From RUG14300 sp964619685 (lineage in GTDB: Bacteria; Bacillota; Clostridia; Christensenellales; CAG-1252): 45,932 nucleotides of DNA. The notes below the pieces were generated by a model, which was given only the letters and a program-made list of their open reading frames with translations, made no database searches and was not told the origin of the DNA. Of the stretch, positions 28,001 through 35,290 are shown piece after piece. A program made the position numbers and the translations under genes. The stretch covers positions 1 to 45,932 of the forward strand of contig CAZUET010000003.1 in NCBI GenBank assembly GCA_964619685.1. The letters are read 5' to 3'. Every line of letters begins with the position of its first letter. The first letter of the stretch is position 1.

Positions 28001-28957
28001 TATGAACCAATACCGTCAAAGTATGCAACTTTGACGATAACCCCCATTGAATATGATTTAACGGATATATGGGACGATTTAACGGTCATTTATGACGGTA
28101 AGGAGCATATTTTAGAGTGTAATGAAGAAAAATTGCCCGAGGGTGTTTCGGTCATATCGTATATAGGTGATCATTGCTTTGTTAATTCCGGTACATATAG
28201 CGTTGGTATTGCGTTTTATCAAGTCGATGACCGTAATCATTTGACCTTAGGCACTGTTTATAGAACTTTGACCATACAAAAGGCGGAAGGATCGCTTGTT
28301 GGTAATTCTCGACAAACCGTGGTGTATGACGGTAAACCTCATTCACCCCTTGTCTTGTCAGCTAATAGCGAGCAGATGCCCATTAGTAACGGCGTTGCCT
28401 CGTTTATTGAGCCCGGAAGATATGAAGTCACTTATCATGTGGAAGAAAGTGTTAATTATAAAGCATCCGATAAGACTATCGAGTTTATTATTTTGCCGAA
28501 GACACTGCATACCGAGAGTGGATTAAGCGGAATGAGCGGTAGCGTATTCTCTGAAAACGGCATATATGGTAATAATTTAAGTATAGATATTGTTGCTAAT
28601 GAAAACGGAATTTTCGATATTTCTATTTTGATAGACGATATCCCGATAACAAACGATTATACCGTTACCATTTATTACGGAAAAATTACAAACAGCAAAA
28701 ATATAGAGCTATATGCAAACATAGACGGTGTATATGAACCGATAAAGTATACCTTAAGCGATAATAGTATCATATTTAACGGAGTTGGTGCAACTTATAG
28801 ACTATCTATTACTGATAAAAATATTCCTATATGGGTATGGATATTGATAATAATTAGTGTCGCTTTATTTACGATTTGTGTATTGCTCGCAGTTAGGACA
28901 ATCATTATAAAGAAAAAAGGTATCGACATTTTGAAAAGAAAAAGGAAGGAACAATAA
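25088..28957 (+). CDS. Membrane-anchored MBG-domain surface protein (1289 residues)
   Basis: The start is the GTG at 25088, with AGGAG (25077-25081) six bases upstream; this leaves 16 bases after the giant gene, so the two are probably co-transcribed. An earlier in-frame TTG at 25058 would overlap that gene and lacks a ribosome site. The protein has a signal peptide ending near Tyr-Ala-Glu-Gly. An N-terminal repetitive beta region (about residues 40-300), beta-helix-like with Asn-Asn-Gly-Asn-Val-Thr-Val turns, follows. There are then four or five repeats of the type Leu-Ser-Asp-x-x-Leu-x-x-Gly-x-x-Trp (about 550-905) and three MBG-like domains with Val-x-Tyr-Asp-Gly (about 905-1140). A C-terminal membrane helix (about 1246-1275) is followed by a Lys/Arg-rich tail. 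Its domains resemble those of the giant neighbour, so it may tether or partner that protein at the surface (inference). Confidence 0.88.
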   Translation: MKKGYTVTKSIALLALTDILMIAVAFLCFGLVAYAEGGIRYSDPITVEYTDGVYSYGNNGYAETSDSLQDVIDAVAKNVSSNIILNFKNVSTNEQLALDYSYSVVMQGNLNYTGELSPFITVKDNELRLQGIDIVSSVTAISVGENASLNSYSGTVKTTLNKAVLTSTISNYGAVSIDGGVIVYDNSLAQGSGTAVSQYGISSSLTLIKGRIEGNSGIQVNQGTVSFVGGTVSATRSYSENIANGYAVMVCNNGNVTVDGANINSVTPSRAVLIDGGSNSTFNYFSGRIEGNIVLNRGGTDFTAVKIGNKCIYPDQNGSVYLYSPLNVLEHLSDFYLGVECNTGFYVKEWSDGIEVNSPKLSDFSGEEVKVTLDNRYKITLSLGNKSETLLFDYNSTVYPHVWGFTPSDGQTILYWCDQFGEQIDLPIKVTKDASYTAVLDIADTVIEHIADISTVYGDDISLEGRFERVEFLSYEYIWQRLEKVSISDGQGGMVVSTQFVTVSENEKCIVKGVSDSGKYRLKLITSFGSVEKINYSNEFTVTIEKADYNGIVHADIIGVYSPDKTLSDYLLSEGFSWVDADIVPTVNVTKYEAKYCVDYENYNAYPLFINLVLQKHEAIRDSYPYNYYQNESFVYDSNKTLNDYPLSGAWRWADGSITPTVNNEGYIAYYNPDSANYEDYRCLIKILITKAQSEKGEALSYNATFRYGLTVKDALTDGKLPKNYYFINVSDIDMVIEQYGSIIIDIYYNRDPLNYESYKTTLTVNAVREKESERKYPEVIFIPFDEALKLSDIRLDDGWRWSNGEQSIKYGKNTYSVMYSSDYALYEPFITVVEIVAYDSAIKIDDINVQYSEGLTLSEIPLPNGYSWIENTKLSVGNHTCRAVYSSDEWEKVYIDVIVSVSKGIYDISDIVFEDKTVPYDGIPYTIEFVGILPNGVSGKVYCEQYQEICSFTDVGEYRFILEFTVNNTDYEPIPSKYATLTITPIEYDLTDIWDDLTVIYDGKEHILECNEEKLPEGVSVISYIGDHCFVNSGTYSVGIAFYQVDDRNHLTLGTVYRTLTIQKAEGSLVGNSRQTVVYDGKPHSPLVLSANSEQMPISNGVASFIEPGRYEVTYHVEESVNYKASDKTIEFIILPKTLHTESGLSGMSGSVFSENGIYGNNLSIDIVANENGIFDISILIDDIPITNDYTVTIYYGKITNSKNIELYANIDGVYEPIKYTLSDNSIIFNGVGATYRLSITDKNIPIWVWILIIISVALFTICVLLAVRTIIIKKKGIDILKRKRKEQ

Positions 28958-29512
28958 ATGAAGAAAAAGACGGTCATCTTGATAATAGTTATAGCGATTC
29001 TGCTTGTAGCGTCGATCGTTAGCGTAAGCTTAGCGGTGTGGTTGCCTCGCCCAAATGATTATGAGGATATTCCTTTACCGTCTGAAAAGGTTAATCCGTC
29101 CTTGAAACACATTGTATTTCAGGGACTCGATGCAGAGGGTAATTTTACCGACAACGGAATAGTGTCTTATGCCTCGGTAGGATACAGCGGTCTGGTCGAA
29201 GAATTGGAGATACCTTCAACCTATAACGGCTTGCCTGTCGTTCAAGTTCTAATAGGAAATGATGCCGATAGTAGGTTTTCGGGCAATCCCGTAATATCGT
29301 CAATTATTATCCCCGAATCGGTGACATATATTGCGTCGGGCGTTTTTGCCAATATTCCAAATCTAAAGAGTGTTATTATTAAGGGTGATTCGTCTACAAT
29401 TAGAATTGGTGACGGTGCCTTTGCCGGGTGCGTAGCATTGAACGATTTTGTGTGTAATAAAGCTATTGATGGCGACAGAAGCAGTTATTTATTCGGAACG
29501 AAACTTGGATAG
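28958..29512 (+). CDS. Short BspA-type leucine-rich-repeat membrane-anchored protein
   Basis: A 184-residue protein whose ATG follows the previous stop codon directly (TAA then ATG), with AAGGAAGG just upstream, so translation is probably coupled. An N-terminal hydrophobic helix (about residues 5-28) acts as a signal anchor or signal peptide. The rest has BspA/LRR_5 character: ILE-PRO-like strands such as SIIIPESVTYIASGVFANIP and IGDGAFAGC. Family members usually carry many more repeats; this one has only two or three and stops at FGTKLG, so it may be a shortened version. BspA-type repeats mediate surface protein or host contacts in known examples. Here it is the third gene of the MBG operon and probably acts on the cell surface with the two larger proteins (inference). 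Confidence 0.8.
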   Translation: MKKKTVILIIVIAILLVASIVSVSLAVWLPRPNDYEDIPLPSEKVNPSLKHIVFQGLDAEGNFTDNGIVSYASVGYSGLVEELEIPSTYNGLPVVQVLIGNDADSRFSGNPVISSIIIPESVTYIASGVFANIPNLKSVIIKGDSSTIRIGDGAFAGCVALNDFVCNKAIDGDRSSYLFGTKLG

Positions 29513-29592
29513 CTTGTTTCATTATAGTAACACCGTGTTGAATAATCTGTTAACTGACGGCAGTTTAAATCGATGTCGTTAAAAAACCTAAT

Positions 29593-29644
29593 AAATCGAA
29601 TTTCTTTATAAAAACTGCATATTTATGCAGTTTTTTATTCGATT
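29593..29644 (+). terminator. Terminator closing the MBG operon
   Basis: AAAACTGCAT (29611-29620) pairs with ATGCAGTTTT (29625-29634) across ATTT, and the T tract continues to 29636. Flanking AATCGAA (from 29595) and TTCGATT (to about 29644) can lengthen the stem. It lies about 100 bases after the LRR gene and before the next promoter. Confidence 0.85.
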
Positions 29645-29720
29645 ATTCAATTTTTTTTATAATTTTCACAATATTTTCACTTAAAAATTCGATTTTTTCA
29701 GCTATGGAGTGCTATTGCGT

Positions 29721-29750
29721 TTGACACCTCTTTTTTTAAAATGTTATAAT
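29721..29750 (+). promoter_or_regulatory. Sigma-70-type promoter of the MoxR-VWA operon
   Basis: TTGACA (29721-29726) and TATAAT (29745-29750) are both perfect consensus boxes, 18 bases apart. They sit about 120 bases before the ATG at 29875 and after the preceding terminator. The seven following genes have only short gaps or overlaps, so this is probably their main promoter. The roughly 110-base leader is AT-rich without a clear structure. Confidence 0.8.
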
Positions 29751-29874
29751 TTTAAAGTATAACGGTTCTTTTGTTATTGTTTTCTTCACCTTTTGTGAAT
29801 AAAAATGAATAAAAATCTACCGTTTTTGTATAATAACTACATTCCTTACCGATAACGGAAAAGGCAGGAGTAAT

Positions 29875-31401
29875 ATGGACAATTTTAAAAGGCTAAAGAG
29901 AAAATATATTATCGAGGCAATAGTCAAGAGTGCAGTAATCGGTCTTGGCGTTGCTCTTTTGGCTGTAGGTGCGTCTTTACTGTCAGTAAAGCTGAGTGCC
30001 AATAAAATCGCTTGGTTTTTCTATCTTCTTATAGGAGTAGTGTCCTTTGGCGTGGCTTTTGCCGTAACCTATCTTATTATTAGACCTTTTGATAAGAGAG
30101 TAGCTAAAAGACTTGATAATGATTATGACCTTCATGAAAAGGTTCAAACTATGATAGAGTTTGACGGTGAAGACAGTGAAATGCTTGTTCTTCAACGCAA
30201 AGATACCGAAAAGCACCTTGAAGATCTACCGAAAAAGAAATTTACGAGCAATTCATTAAAGCGTATATGGCAATATATAGTAGTTGCTGTGCTGGGCGTT
30301 TCGATTTTTATTGCAGGTGCCGTCGTTCCGTCTAAATATGTTCCGCCATATGACGACAATTTTAATTTATCGGAATGGGATATAATAGCATTCCAACAGC
30401 TGATAGATAATGTTAAAAGCTCTAAGCTTGAGGATAATGTCAAGATACCAATGGTTGAAAATCTTGAACTGCTGTTTGACGAGCTAAAGGAAACGACCTC
30501 TGCTTCCACAATGCGTAGAAAGGTAAGGGCATCTGCGGAGGCTATAGATACGGCGGTAATACTTGCTAACACATATAGAGAGATACTTCTTGCAATGAAT
30601 GATAATACCGCCTTGAATGATTTTAAATCGTCCATATTGAGGACAACTACATTCTATAAGAGCGATATCGAGGTCAATTCTTTTGATAAGGTGAATTCGT
30701 TGTATGCATCGCTTGAAGATGAGATAAGAGCTACTTTAATGGTGTTTACCGATACACTTGAAGCTAAAATTGCGGATATATCCATTCCTGTTGAGATAAA
30801 AGATAAGGTCGACGAATTCCTTACACCGCTTAATGATAGTATGGGTAGTGATGAGATGCAAGAAAAGTTCGGTAATTCCGAAGATCCCGATGCAATTTAT
30901 ACAGCTTTATCGAATATGTCCTCGGAATTGGGTAAGGTATATCAATATGCATTTATACCTCATACCGAATTAAAAAATATCGTTTCAAATGCTGATGCAG
31001 ATTATCTATCGGATATGACAAAGGCATTGATTCCGCAGGTTTATAATAAGATAGTCAACGAATATGTATTCAATACGTTGTCTGCCATGTTTAATGTCAA
31101 CATCTATCCCGAGGATTTGGTATTACCCGGTATTTCTGACAATCCGAACGGTGGAGATGATAGTCCTTCTCACGGAGGCTCGATAGGTGAAGAGGATGTA
31201 ATTTATGGTGGAAACGATGCTATATACGATCCCGAATCGGACGAGCATGTGCCTTATGGTAAGGTATGGAATAGCTACATGGCGAAGTTGTACAATCGTC
31301 TTAACGATCCCGATAACGAGATGAGCGACGAAATGAAAAATTATATAATGCAGTACATTAAAGCACTGAGCGGTGATAGTACCGATACAGGCGAAGAATA
31401 A
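29875..31401 (+). CDS. Three-helix membrane protein, first gene of the MoxR operon
   Basis: 508 residues, with AGGAG four bases before the ATG. Two membrane helices lie at about residues 16-40 and 45-69. A short segment between helices two and three holds LDNDYDLHEKVQTMIEF and LQRKDTEKHL. A third helix spans about 131-151, and a long, mostly helical, acidic soluble domain fills the rest. The C-terminus is low-complexity Gly/Asp/Ser (about 425-450). The helix layout and the Asp-x-x-x-x-Leu-x-x-Lys-Val segment recall the N-terminal part of DUF4175-like proteins that occur with MoxR/DUF58 genes, but I cannot confirm that family. Position at the head of the operon suggests a membrane subunit or scaffold of the MoxR-VWA machine (inference). 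Catalytic residues are not apparent. Confidence 0.8.
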   Translation: MDNFKRLKRKYIIEAIVKSAVIGLGVALLAVGASLLSVKLSANKIAWFFYLLIGVVSFGVAFAVTYLIIRPFDKRVAKRLDNDYDLHEKVQTMIEFDGEDSEMLVLQRKDTEKHLEDLPKKKFTSNSLKRIWQYIVVAVLGVSIFIAGAVVPSKYVPPYDDNFNLSEWDIIAFQQLIDNVKSSKLEDNVKIPMVENLELLFDELKETTSASTMRRKVRASAEAIDTAVILANTYREILLAMNDNTALNDFKSSILRTTTFYKSDIEVNSFDKVNSLYASLEDEIRATLMVFTDTLEAKIADISIPVEIKDKVDEFLTPLNDSMGSDEMQEKFGNSEDPDAIYTALSNMSSELGKVYQYAFIPHTELKNIVSNADADYLSDMTKALIPQVYNKIVNEYVFNTLSAMFNVNIYPEDLVLPGISDNPNGGDDSPSHGGSIGEEDVIYGGNDAIYDPESDEHVPYGKVWNSYMAKLYNRLNDPDNEMSDEMKNYIMQYIKALSGDSTDTGEE

Positions 31402-31432
31402 ATAAAAAAAATACGGAGAGGAGATCCGAAAA

Positions 31433-32422
31433 ATGGAAAATGAAGAAAGAGTACAAAAATTTAGTAAATTTATCACGCTGATCAAGAACGAGCTTCATAA
31501 GGACGTTGTAGGTCAAGACGAGATTATCGACAATGTTATCATTGCGATCATTGCCGGCGGTAATGTATTGTTAGAGGGTGTACCTGGTGTAGGTAAGACC
31601 CGTTTGGTAAGATCGCTCGGTAAGACCTTAGGCTTGCCATTCTCGAGAATACAGTTCACCCCCGACCTTATGCCGTCGGATGTTACCGGTACCAATGTTA
31701 TCCAAAAGGATGAATTCGGTAAATTGACACAGGTATTCCAACGTGGTCCTATATTTGCAAACCTTGTTCTTGCAGACGAGATTAACCGTGCTACCCCTAA
31801 GACACAGGCAGCTATGCTTGAGGTTATGCAAGAGCATAAAATCACTGTTGCAAAACAAACATATACACTCGAAGAGCCGTTCTTTGTATTGGCAACCGAA
31901 AACCCCATCGAGCAAGACGGTACTTATCCGTTGCCCGAAGCTCAAATGGACCGTTTCATGCTTAAGCTTATCATGAAGTTCCCGTCAATTCAAGAATTGG
32001 TCGACATCGTCAATATGACTCAGATTACCATGGATGAAAATGCAAATGCGATTATAGACGGTGCTACAGTTTTGGAAATGCGTGAATTGGCAAAAAATAT
32101 GCCTATTATCGACGATGTTCTTCACTATGCAGCTAACTTGGTATCTAATACTCACCCCGAGCTTGAAAAAACCTCTGAAACTGCTAAGAAATACTTGAAG
32201 TACGGTGCATCCCCAAGAGCTGCTCAGGCACTTGTAACATGTGCCAAGGTTCGTGCTTTGATGAATGGTAACTATAATGTCAGTTATGAGGATATCGATG
32301 CGTTGGCTCACTCGGTATTAAGACACAGAGTTAAGATTAACTATACAGCGATCAATGAAAAGCTATCTGTGGACGATGTTATCGACCGTTTGGTAGAGGA
32401 AAATAAAAAATTAAGTAAATAA
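31433..32422 (+). CDS. MoxR-family AAA+ ATPase
   Basis: 329 residues, the usual length for the family, with GGAGAGGAG upstream of the ATG. Walker A is GVPGVGKT (residues 49-56), Walker B is LVLADE (111-116) followed by the MoxR signature INRATPKTQAAMLEVMQE, sensor 1 is ATENP (154-158), and an Arg is present in MDRF (172-175). All catalytic positions look intact. MoxR ATPases are cytoplasmic hexameric chaperone-like enzymes that, with VWA proteins, help mature, assemble or load metal into partner proteins; they are nearly always encoded beside DUF58 and VWA genes, as here. Its substrate cannot be read from sequence. The lipoproteins in the same operon and the MBG proteins upstream are candidates (inference). 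Confidence 0.97.
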   Translation: MENEERVQKFSKFITLIKNELHKDVVGQDEIIDNVIIAIIAGGNVLLEGVPGVGKTRLVRSLGKTLGLPFSRIQFTPDLMPSDVTGTNVIQKDEFGKLTQVFQRGPIFANLVLADEINRATPKTQAAMLEVMQEHKITVAKQTYTLEEPFFVLATENPIEQDGTYPLPEAQMDRFMLKLIMKFPSIQELVDIVNMTQITMDENANAIIDGATVLEMRELAKNMPIIDDVLHYAANLVSNTHPELEKTSETAKKYLKYGASPRAAQALVTCAKVRALMNGNYNVSYEDIDALAHSVLRHRVKINYTAINEKLSVDDVIDRLVEENKKLSK

Positions 32423-32429
32423 AAAATAG

Positions 32430-32470
32430 AATGCATCGTTTGATGCGTTAAGACTTGTCAAGGACAGGTC
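32430..32470 (+). promoter_or_regulatory. Pair of hairpins between the MoxR and DUF58 genes
   Basis: The 73-base gap holds two consecutive hairpins. AATGCATC (32430-32437) pairs with GATGCGTT across GTTT. GACTTGTC (32452-32459) pairs with GACAGGTC (32463-32470) across three bases, with one G-U pair. Neither is followed by a T run, so they are not typical terminators. They may be RNA-processing or stability elements that raise MoxR above the downstream proteins (inference). Confidence 0.45.
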
Positions 32471-32495
32471 ACAAACATATTAGGATAACTTTTAT

Positions 32496-33380
32496 ATGAG
32501 TAAATTAGCGATCACAGACGAGTTTCTTCAAGAGGTTGAATTGTTGCAGATACTCGTAAAGAACAATGTCTCGGGTATGTTTGGCGGTAATCATAAAAGT
32601 AGATCGTTCGGTTCGTCGTGCGAGTTTGCAGATTTTAGGGAATATATTCCCGGCGACGATGTTACTAAAATAGATTGGAATGCTTTTGCGAGGTTTGATA
32701 CCTTATACACCAAGTTGTATTTGGACGAACGCCGTTTGACTACTCGTATATATATTGATGCCAGTCGATCGATGGATTTCGGCAAGGGCTTAAAGGCAGA
32801 GCAGGCACTCAAGGTAGCTGCTATTCTGGCTTATCTTTCTATTTGCGCTATGGATAAGGTCTCTATCTATGCTATTCACGGAACGGCAGTCGAGGAGATT
32901 GTTACCAATATGGCAGGTAAGGAAAGCTATCTCAATACGATAGGTAAGCTTAACGATATAGAATTTGACGGTGACAGCAATATATCTGACGCAATACTAC
33001 CGATTAATGTAGGCTATGGCGACGGACTTTCGGTAATAATCTCGGACTTTTTGACCGATAATGATTATGAGCAAGCAATAGACTATTTGACTGCAAAGAA
33101 AAGACATGTTTTCTGCTTACAGATACTGTCCGATGAGGAACTTAATCCAAAATTTCGTGGTAAGATGCACCTATTCGATTCCGAGAATGCCAATAAGACC
33201 TACCGTAAAAATATCACAAGAGAGATAATCATGGCATACAGAAAGGCATTGGCGTATGTTCAAGAAAGGATCTCGGGTTATTGTGTGGCAAGAAATGCCG
33301 ATTATTTATTGGTAGCGGATACCGATACCGCAGGACAAATATTTTTTGAAAGACTAACAAATATGGGGGTAGTGAAATGA
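32496..33380 (+). CDS. DUF58 / VWA-like protein
   Basis: 294 residues. The DUF58 signature FREYIPGDD followed by KIDWNAFARF spans about residues 48-67. It continues into a VWA-like fold with an intact DxSxS metal-site motif in IDASRSM (87-93) and a later ISDF strand. There are no membrane helices, so it is likely a cytoplasmic adaptor, unlike DUF58 proteins with N-terminal helices. Family knowledge links DUF58 proteins to MoxR ATPases as interaction partners. AGGA lies ten bases before the ATG. Its stop overlaps the start of the next gene (ATGA at 33377-33380), so the two products are probably made in step. It is the second core component of the MoxR-VWA system here. Confidence 0.93.
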   Translation: MSKLAITDEFLQEVELLQILVKNNVSGMFGGNHKSRSFGSSCEFADFREYIPGDDVTKIDWNAFARFDTLYTKLYLDERRLTTRIYIDASRSMDFGKGLKAEQALKVAAILAYLSICAMDKVSIYAIHGTAVEEIVTNMAGKESYLNTIGKLNDIEFDGDSNISDAILPINVGYGDGLSVIISDFLTDNDYEQAIDYLTAKKRHVFCLQILSDEELNPKFRGKMHLFDSENANKTYRKNITREIIMAYRKALAYVQERISGYCVARNADYLLVADTDTAGQIFFERLTNMGVVK

Positions 33381-35290
33381 GCTTTTTATTCCCGTTAGGT
33401 TTGTTAGGATTGATAGGTGTGCCTATATTAATAATCATTTATATTATTAAGAACAAATACACCGAGCAAACAGTTACATCCACATATATCTGGACGCTCA
33501 GCGAAAAATTTTTAAAGCGTAAGAATCCCATTAACAGATTATATAATTTGATCAGTCTTATTCTTCAAATCATAGCCGTTATATGTATATCTGTTTCTAT
33601 AGCTCATCCCGTATTCTCCTTACCGGGAAGGGCTAACGATTACTGCTTTATTCTTGACGGATCGGGCAGTATGGCGATAGAGAACGAGGGTGTGACAAGA
33701 TTTGACCGAAGTAAAAACAAGATTGAGGAAATTATCCGTGAATCGAGTAACGGTAGTACCTATACACTTATTTGTTCGGGAGAGACGTCTGTTGTAGTAT
33801 ATCAAGGTATACAAGACAGCGATAGAGCAATCGAGCTGTTGAGAGATGCAGAGATATCTGAAGGAAACTCCGACATTACCGTATCTCTTGCAGATGCTCA
33901 AAAACTGTTCGATACAAATGCGTCGATAAAAACATACTTCTTTACAGATAGGGATTATGAGACATCTTCTAATATAGAGATAGTCAATATGGCATTATCC
34001 GAATCGAACTATGCAATATTGAGTGCGTCGTGCGAATATAACGGAAGCGATCTTATCGTTTCGGGTAAACTGATAGGCTTCGGCTCAGACGGAACTCTTT
34101 CAGTGTCGGTATATTCCGATTCAAACGAATTGATAGGCACTATTAATGTATCGGTTACGGGTGTTGCAGATGCTATAGATGTTTCGTTAAAGCATGATGA
34201 TCTAATCAAGAGCGTCGATGATCTTGCAACCGATTATAGTATTGTTTGTGCAGGCATTACCGATTATCAATCTGTTAGAGTTGTTATTGAAAACGAGGAT
34301 GCTTTGGTTAAGGATAACGAATATGTGGTGTATAATGTTAAGCATGATACTTCATTTACCACCCTTATCGTAAGTGATGCCCCATTCTTTTTGGAGTCGG
34401 CACTTCACTCCTTGGGTCACCGTCAAATTACAGTTATGACGCCCACGGAATACGAAAAGCAAGGAACATTGAATTACGGACTGTTCATTTTTGACTGCTA
34501 TTCTCCGACGAGAATGCCCGAGAATGGTGCAGTTTGGTTTATAGCACCTAATTATGTTCCTGATTCGGGATTCACATATCAGAGTGATTCGGGCGATTAT
34601 GCTAAGTACCAACTTGGATATAGCTCATCTTCTGCATCCATCGTCAAGAAGCTACTGAACGGATTGGATCAAAATGAGGAAATGTGGATCTCAAAATATA
34701 ATAAGTACAGCACCAATCGTGATTTTATCACTGTTTTATCGTGTGAGGGTACTCCTGTGCTTTTTGTGGGTTCAAATATGTATGGTAATAGAGAAGTAGT
34801 TTTTGGCTTTGATATACATCATTCCGACTCGTCACTTACCTATAATTATCTACCTATATTTAATAACTTGCTTTCATATACATTCCCGTCGATATTGGAT
34901 GACGCAACATATTTTGCCGGCGATACAGCGAAGATTAATGTAATTCCCGGCTGTACGAGTATATGCGTAACCACTCCGTCGGGTGCGGATGAATATTTAA
35001 ATACCGAAACAGCGGAGAGTGAATATACACTATCCGAAGTCGGATTGTACCGAGTTGTCGCCAAAATGGGTGAGGCAGGTGCAGAAAGAACACTCTATAT
35101 GTATTCACAAAATCCATATACGGAAAGTGTAATACATGCTACCGACGCAGATCTTTCCATTATCGGAACGGCTGAAAATAACAACCGTGACGGTATATAC
35201 GAGGATCTTATCGTCATAATTATAATACTTGCCGTTGTATTTATAGCGGATTGGATGGTGTATTGTTATGAGCAGTATCAGCTTCGATAA
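33377..35290 (+). CDS. BatA-like VWA membrane protein
   Basis: 637 residues. An N-terminal pair of membrane helices (about 4-24 and 58-77), with the FLFPLGLLGLIGVPILI start, is typical of the BatA N-terminal domain. A VWA domain with metal-site motif DGSGS (94-98) follows; the later TD motif reads FTDRD in place of the usual TDG. The middle holds beta-rich segments and a Rossmann-like stretch (FTTLIVSDAPFFLESAL to FIFDCYSPT) that resembles the glutamine-amidotransferase-like domains often fused in this family, without a catalytic triad I can identify. One C-terminal membrane helix lies near 610-630. Most of the chain should be held on one side of the membrane. It overlaps the DUF58 gene by four bases and the next gene by 23, a sign of tightly coupled expression. 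Confidence 0.9.
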   Translation: MSFLFPLGLLGLIGVPILIIIYIIKNKYTEQTVTSTYIWTLSEKFLKRKNPINRLYNLISLILQIIAVICISVSIAHPVFSLPGRANDYCFILDGSGSMAIENEGVTRFDRSKNKIEEIIRESSNGSTYTLICSGETSVVVYQGIQDSDRAIELLRDAEISEGNSDITVSLADAQKLFDTNASIKTYFFTDRDYETSSNIEIVNMALSESNYAILSASCEYNGSDLIVSGKLIGFGSDGTLSVSVYSDSNELIGTINVSVTGVADAIDVSLKHDDLIKSVDDLATDYSIVCAGITDYQSVRVVIENEDALVKDNEYVVYNVKHDTSFTTLIVSDAPFFLESALHSLGHRQITVMTPTEYEKQGTLNYGLFIFDCYSPTRMPENGAVWFIAPNYVPDSGFTYQSDSGDYAKYQLGYSSSSASIVKKLLNGLDQNEEMWISKYNKYSTNRDFITVLSCEGTPVLFVGSNMYGNREVVFGFDIHHSDSSLTYNYLPIFNNLLSYTFPSILDDATYFAGDTAKINVIPGCTSICVTTPSGADEYLNTETAESEYTLSEVGLYRVVAKMGEAGAERTLYMYSQNPYTESVIHATDADLSIIGTAENNNRDGIYEDLIVIIIILAVVFIADWMVYCYEQYQLR

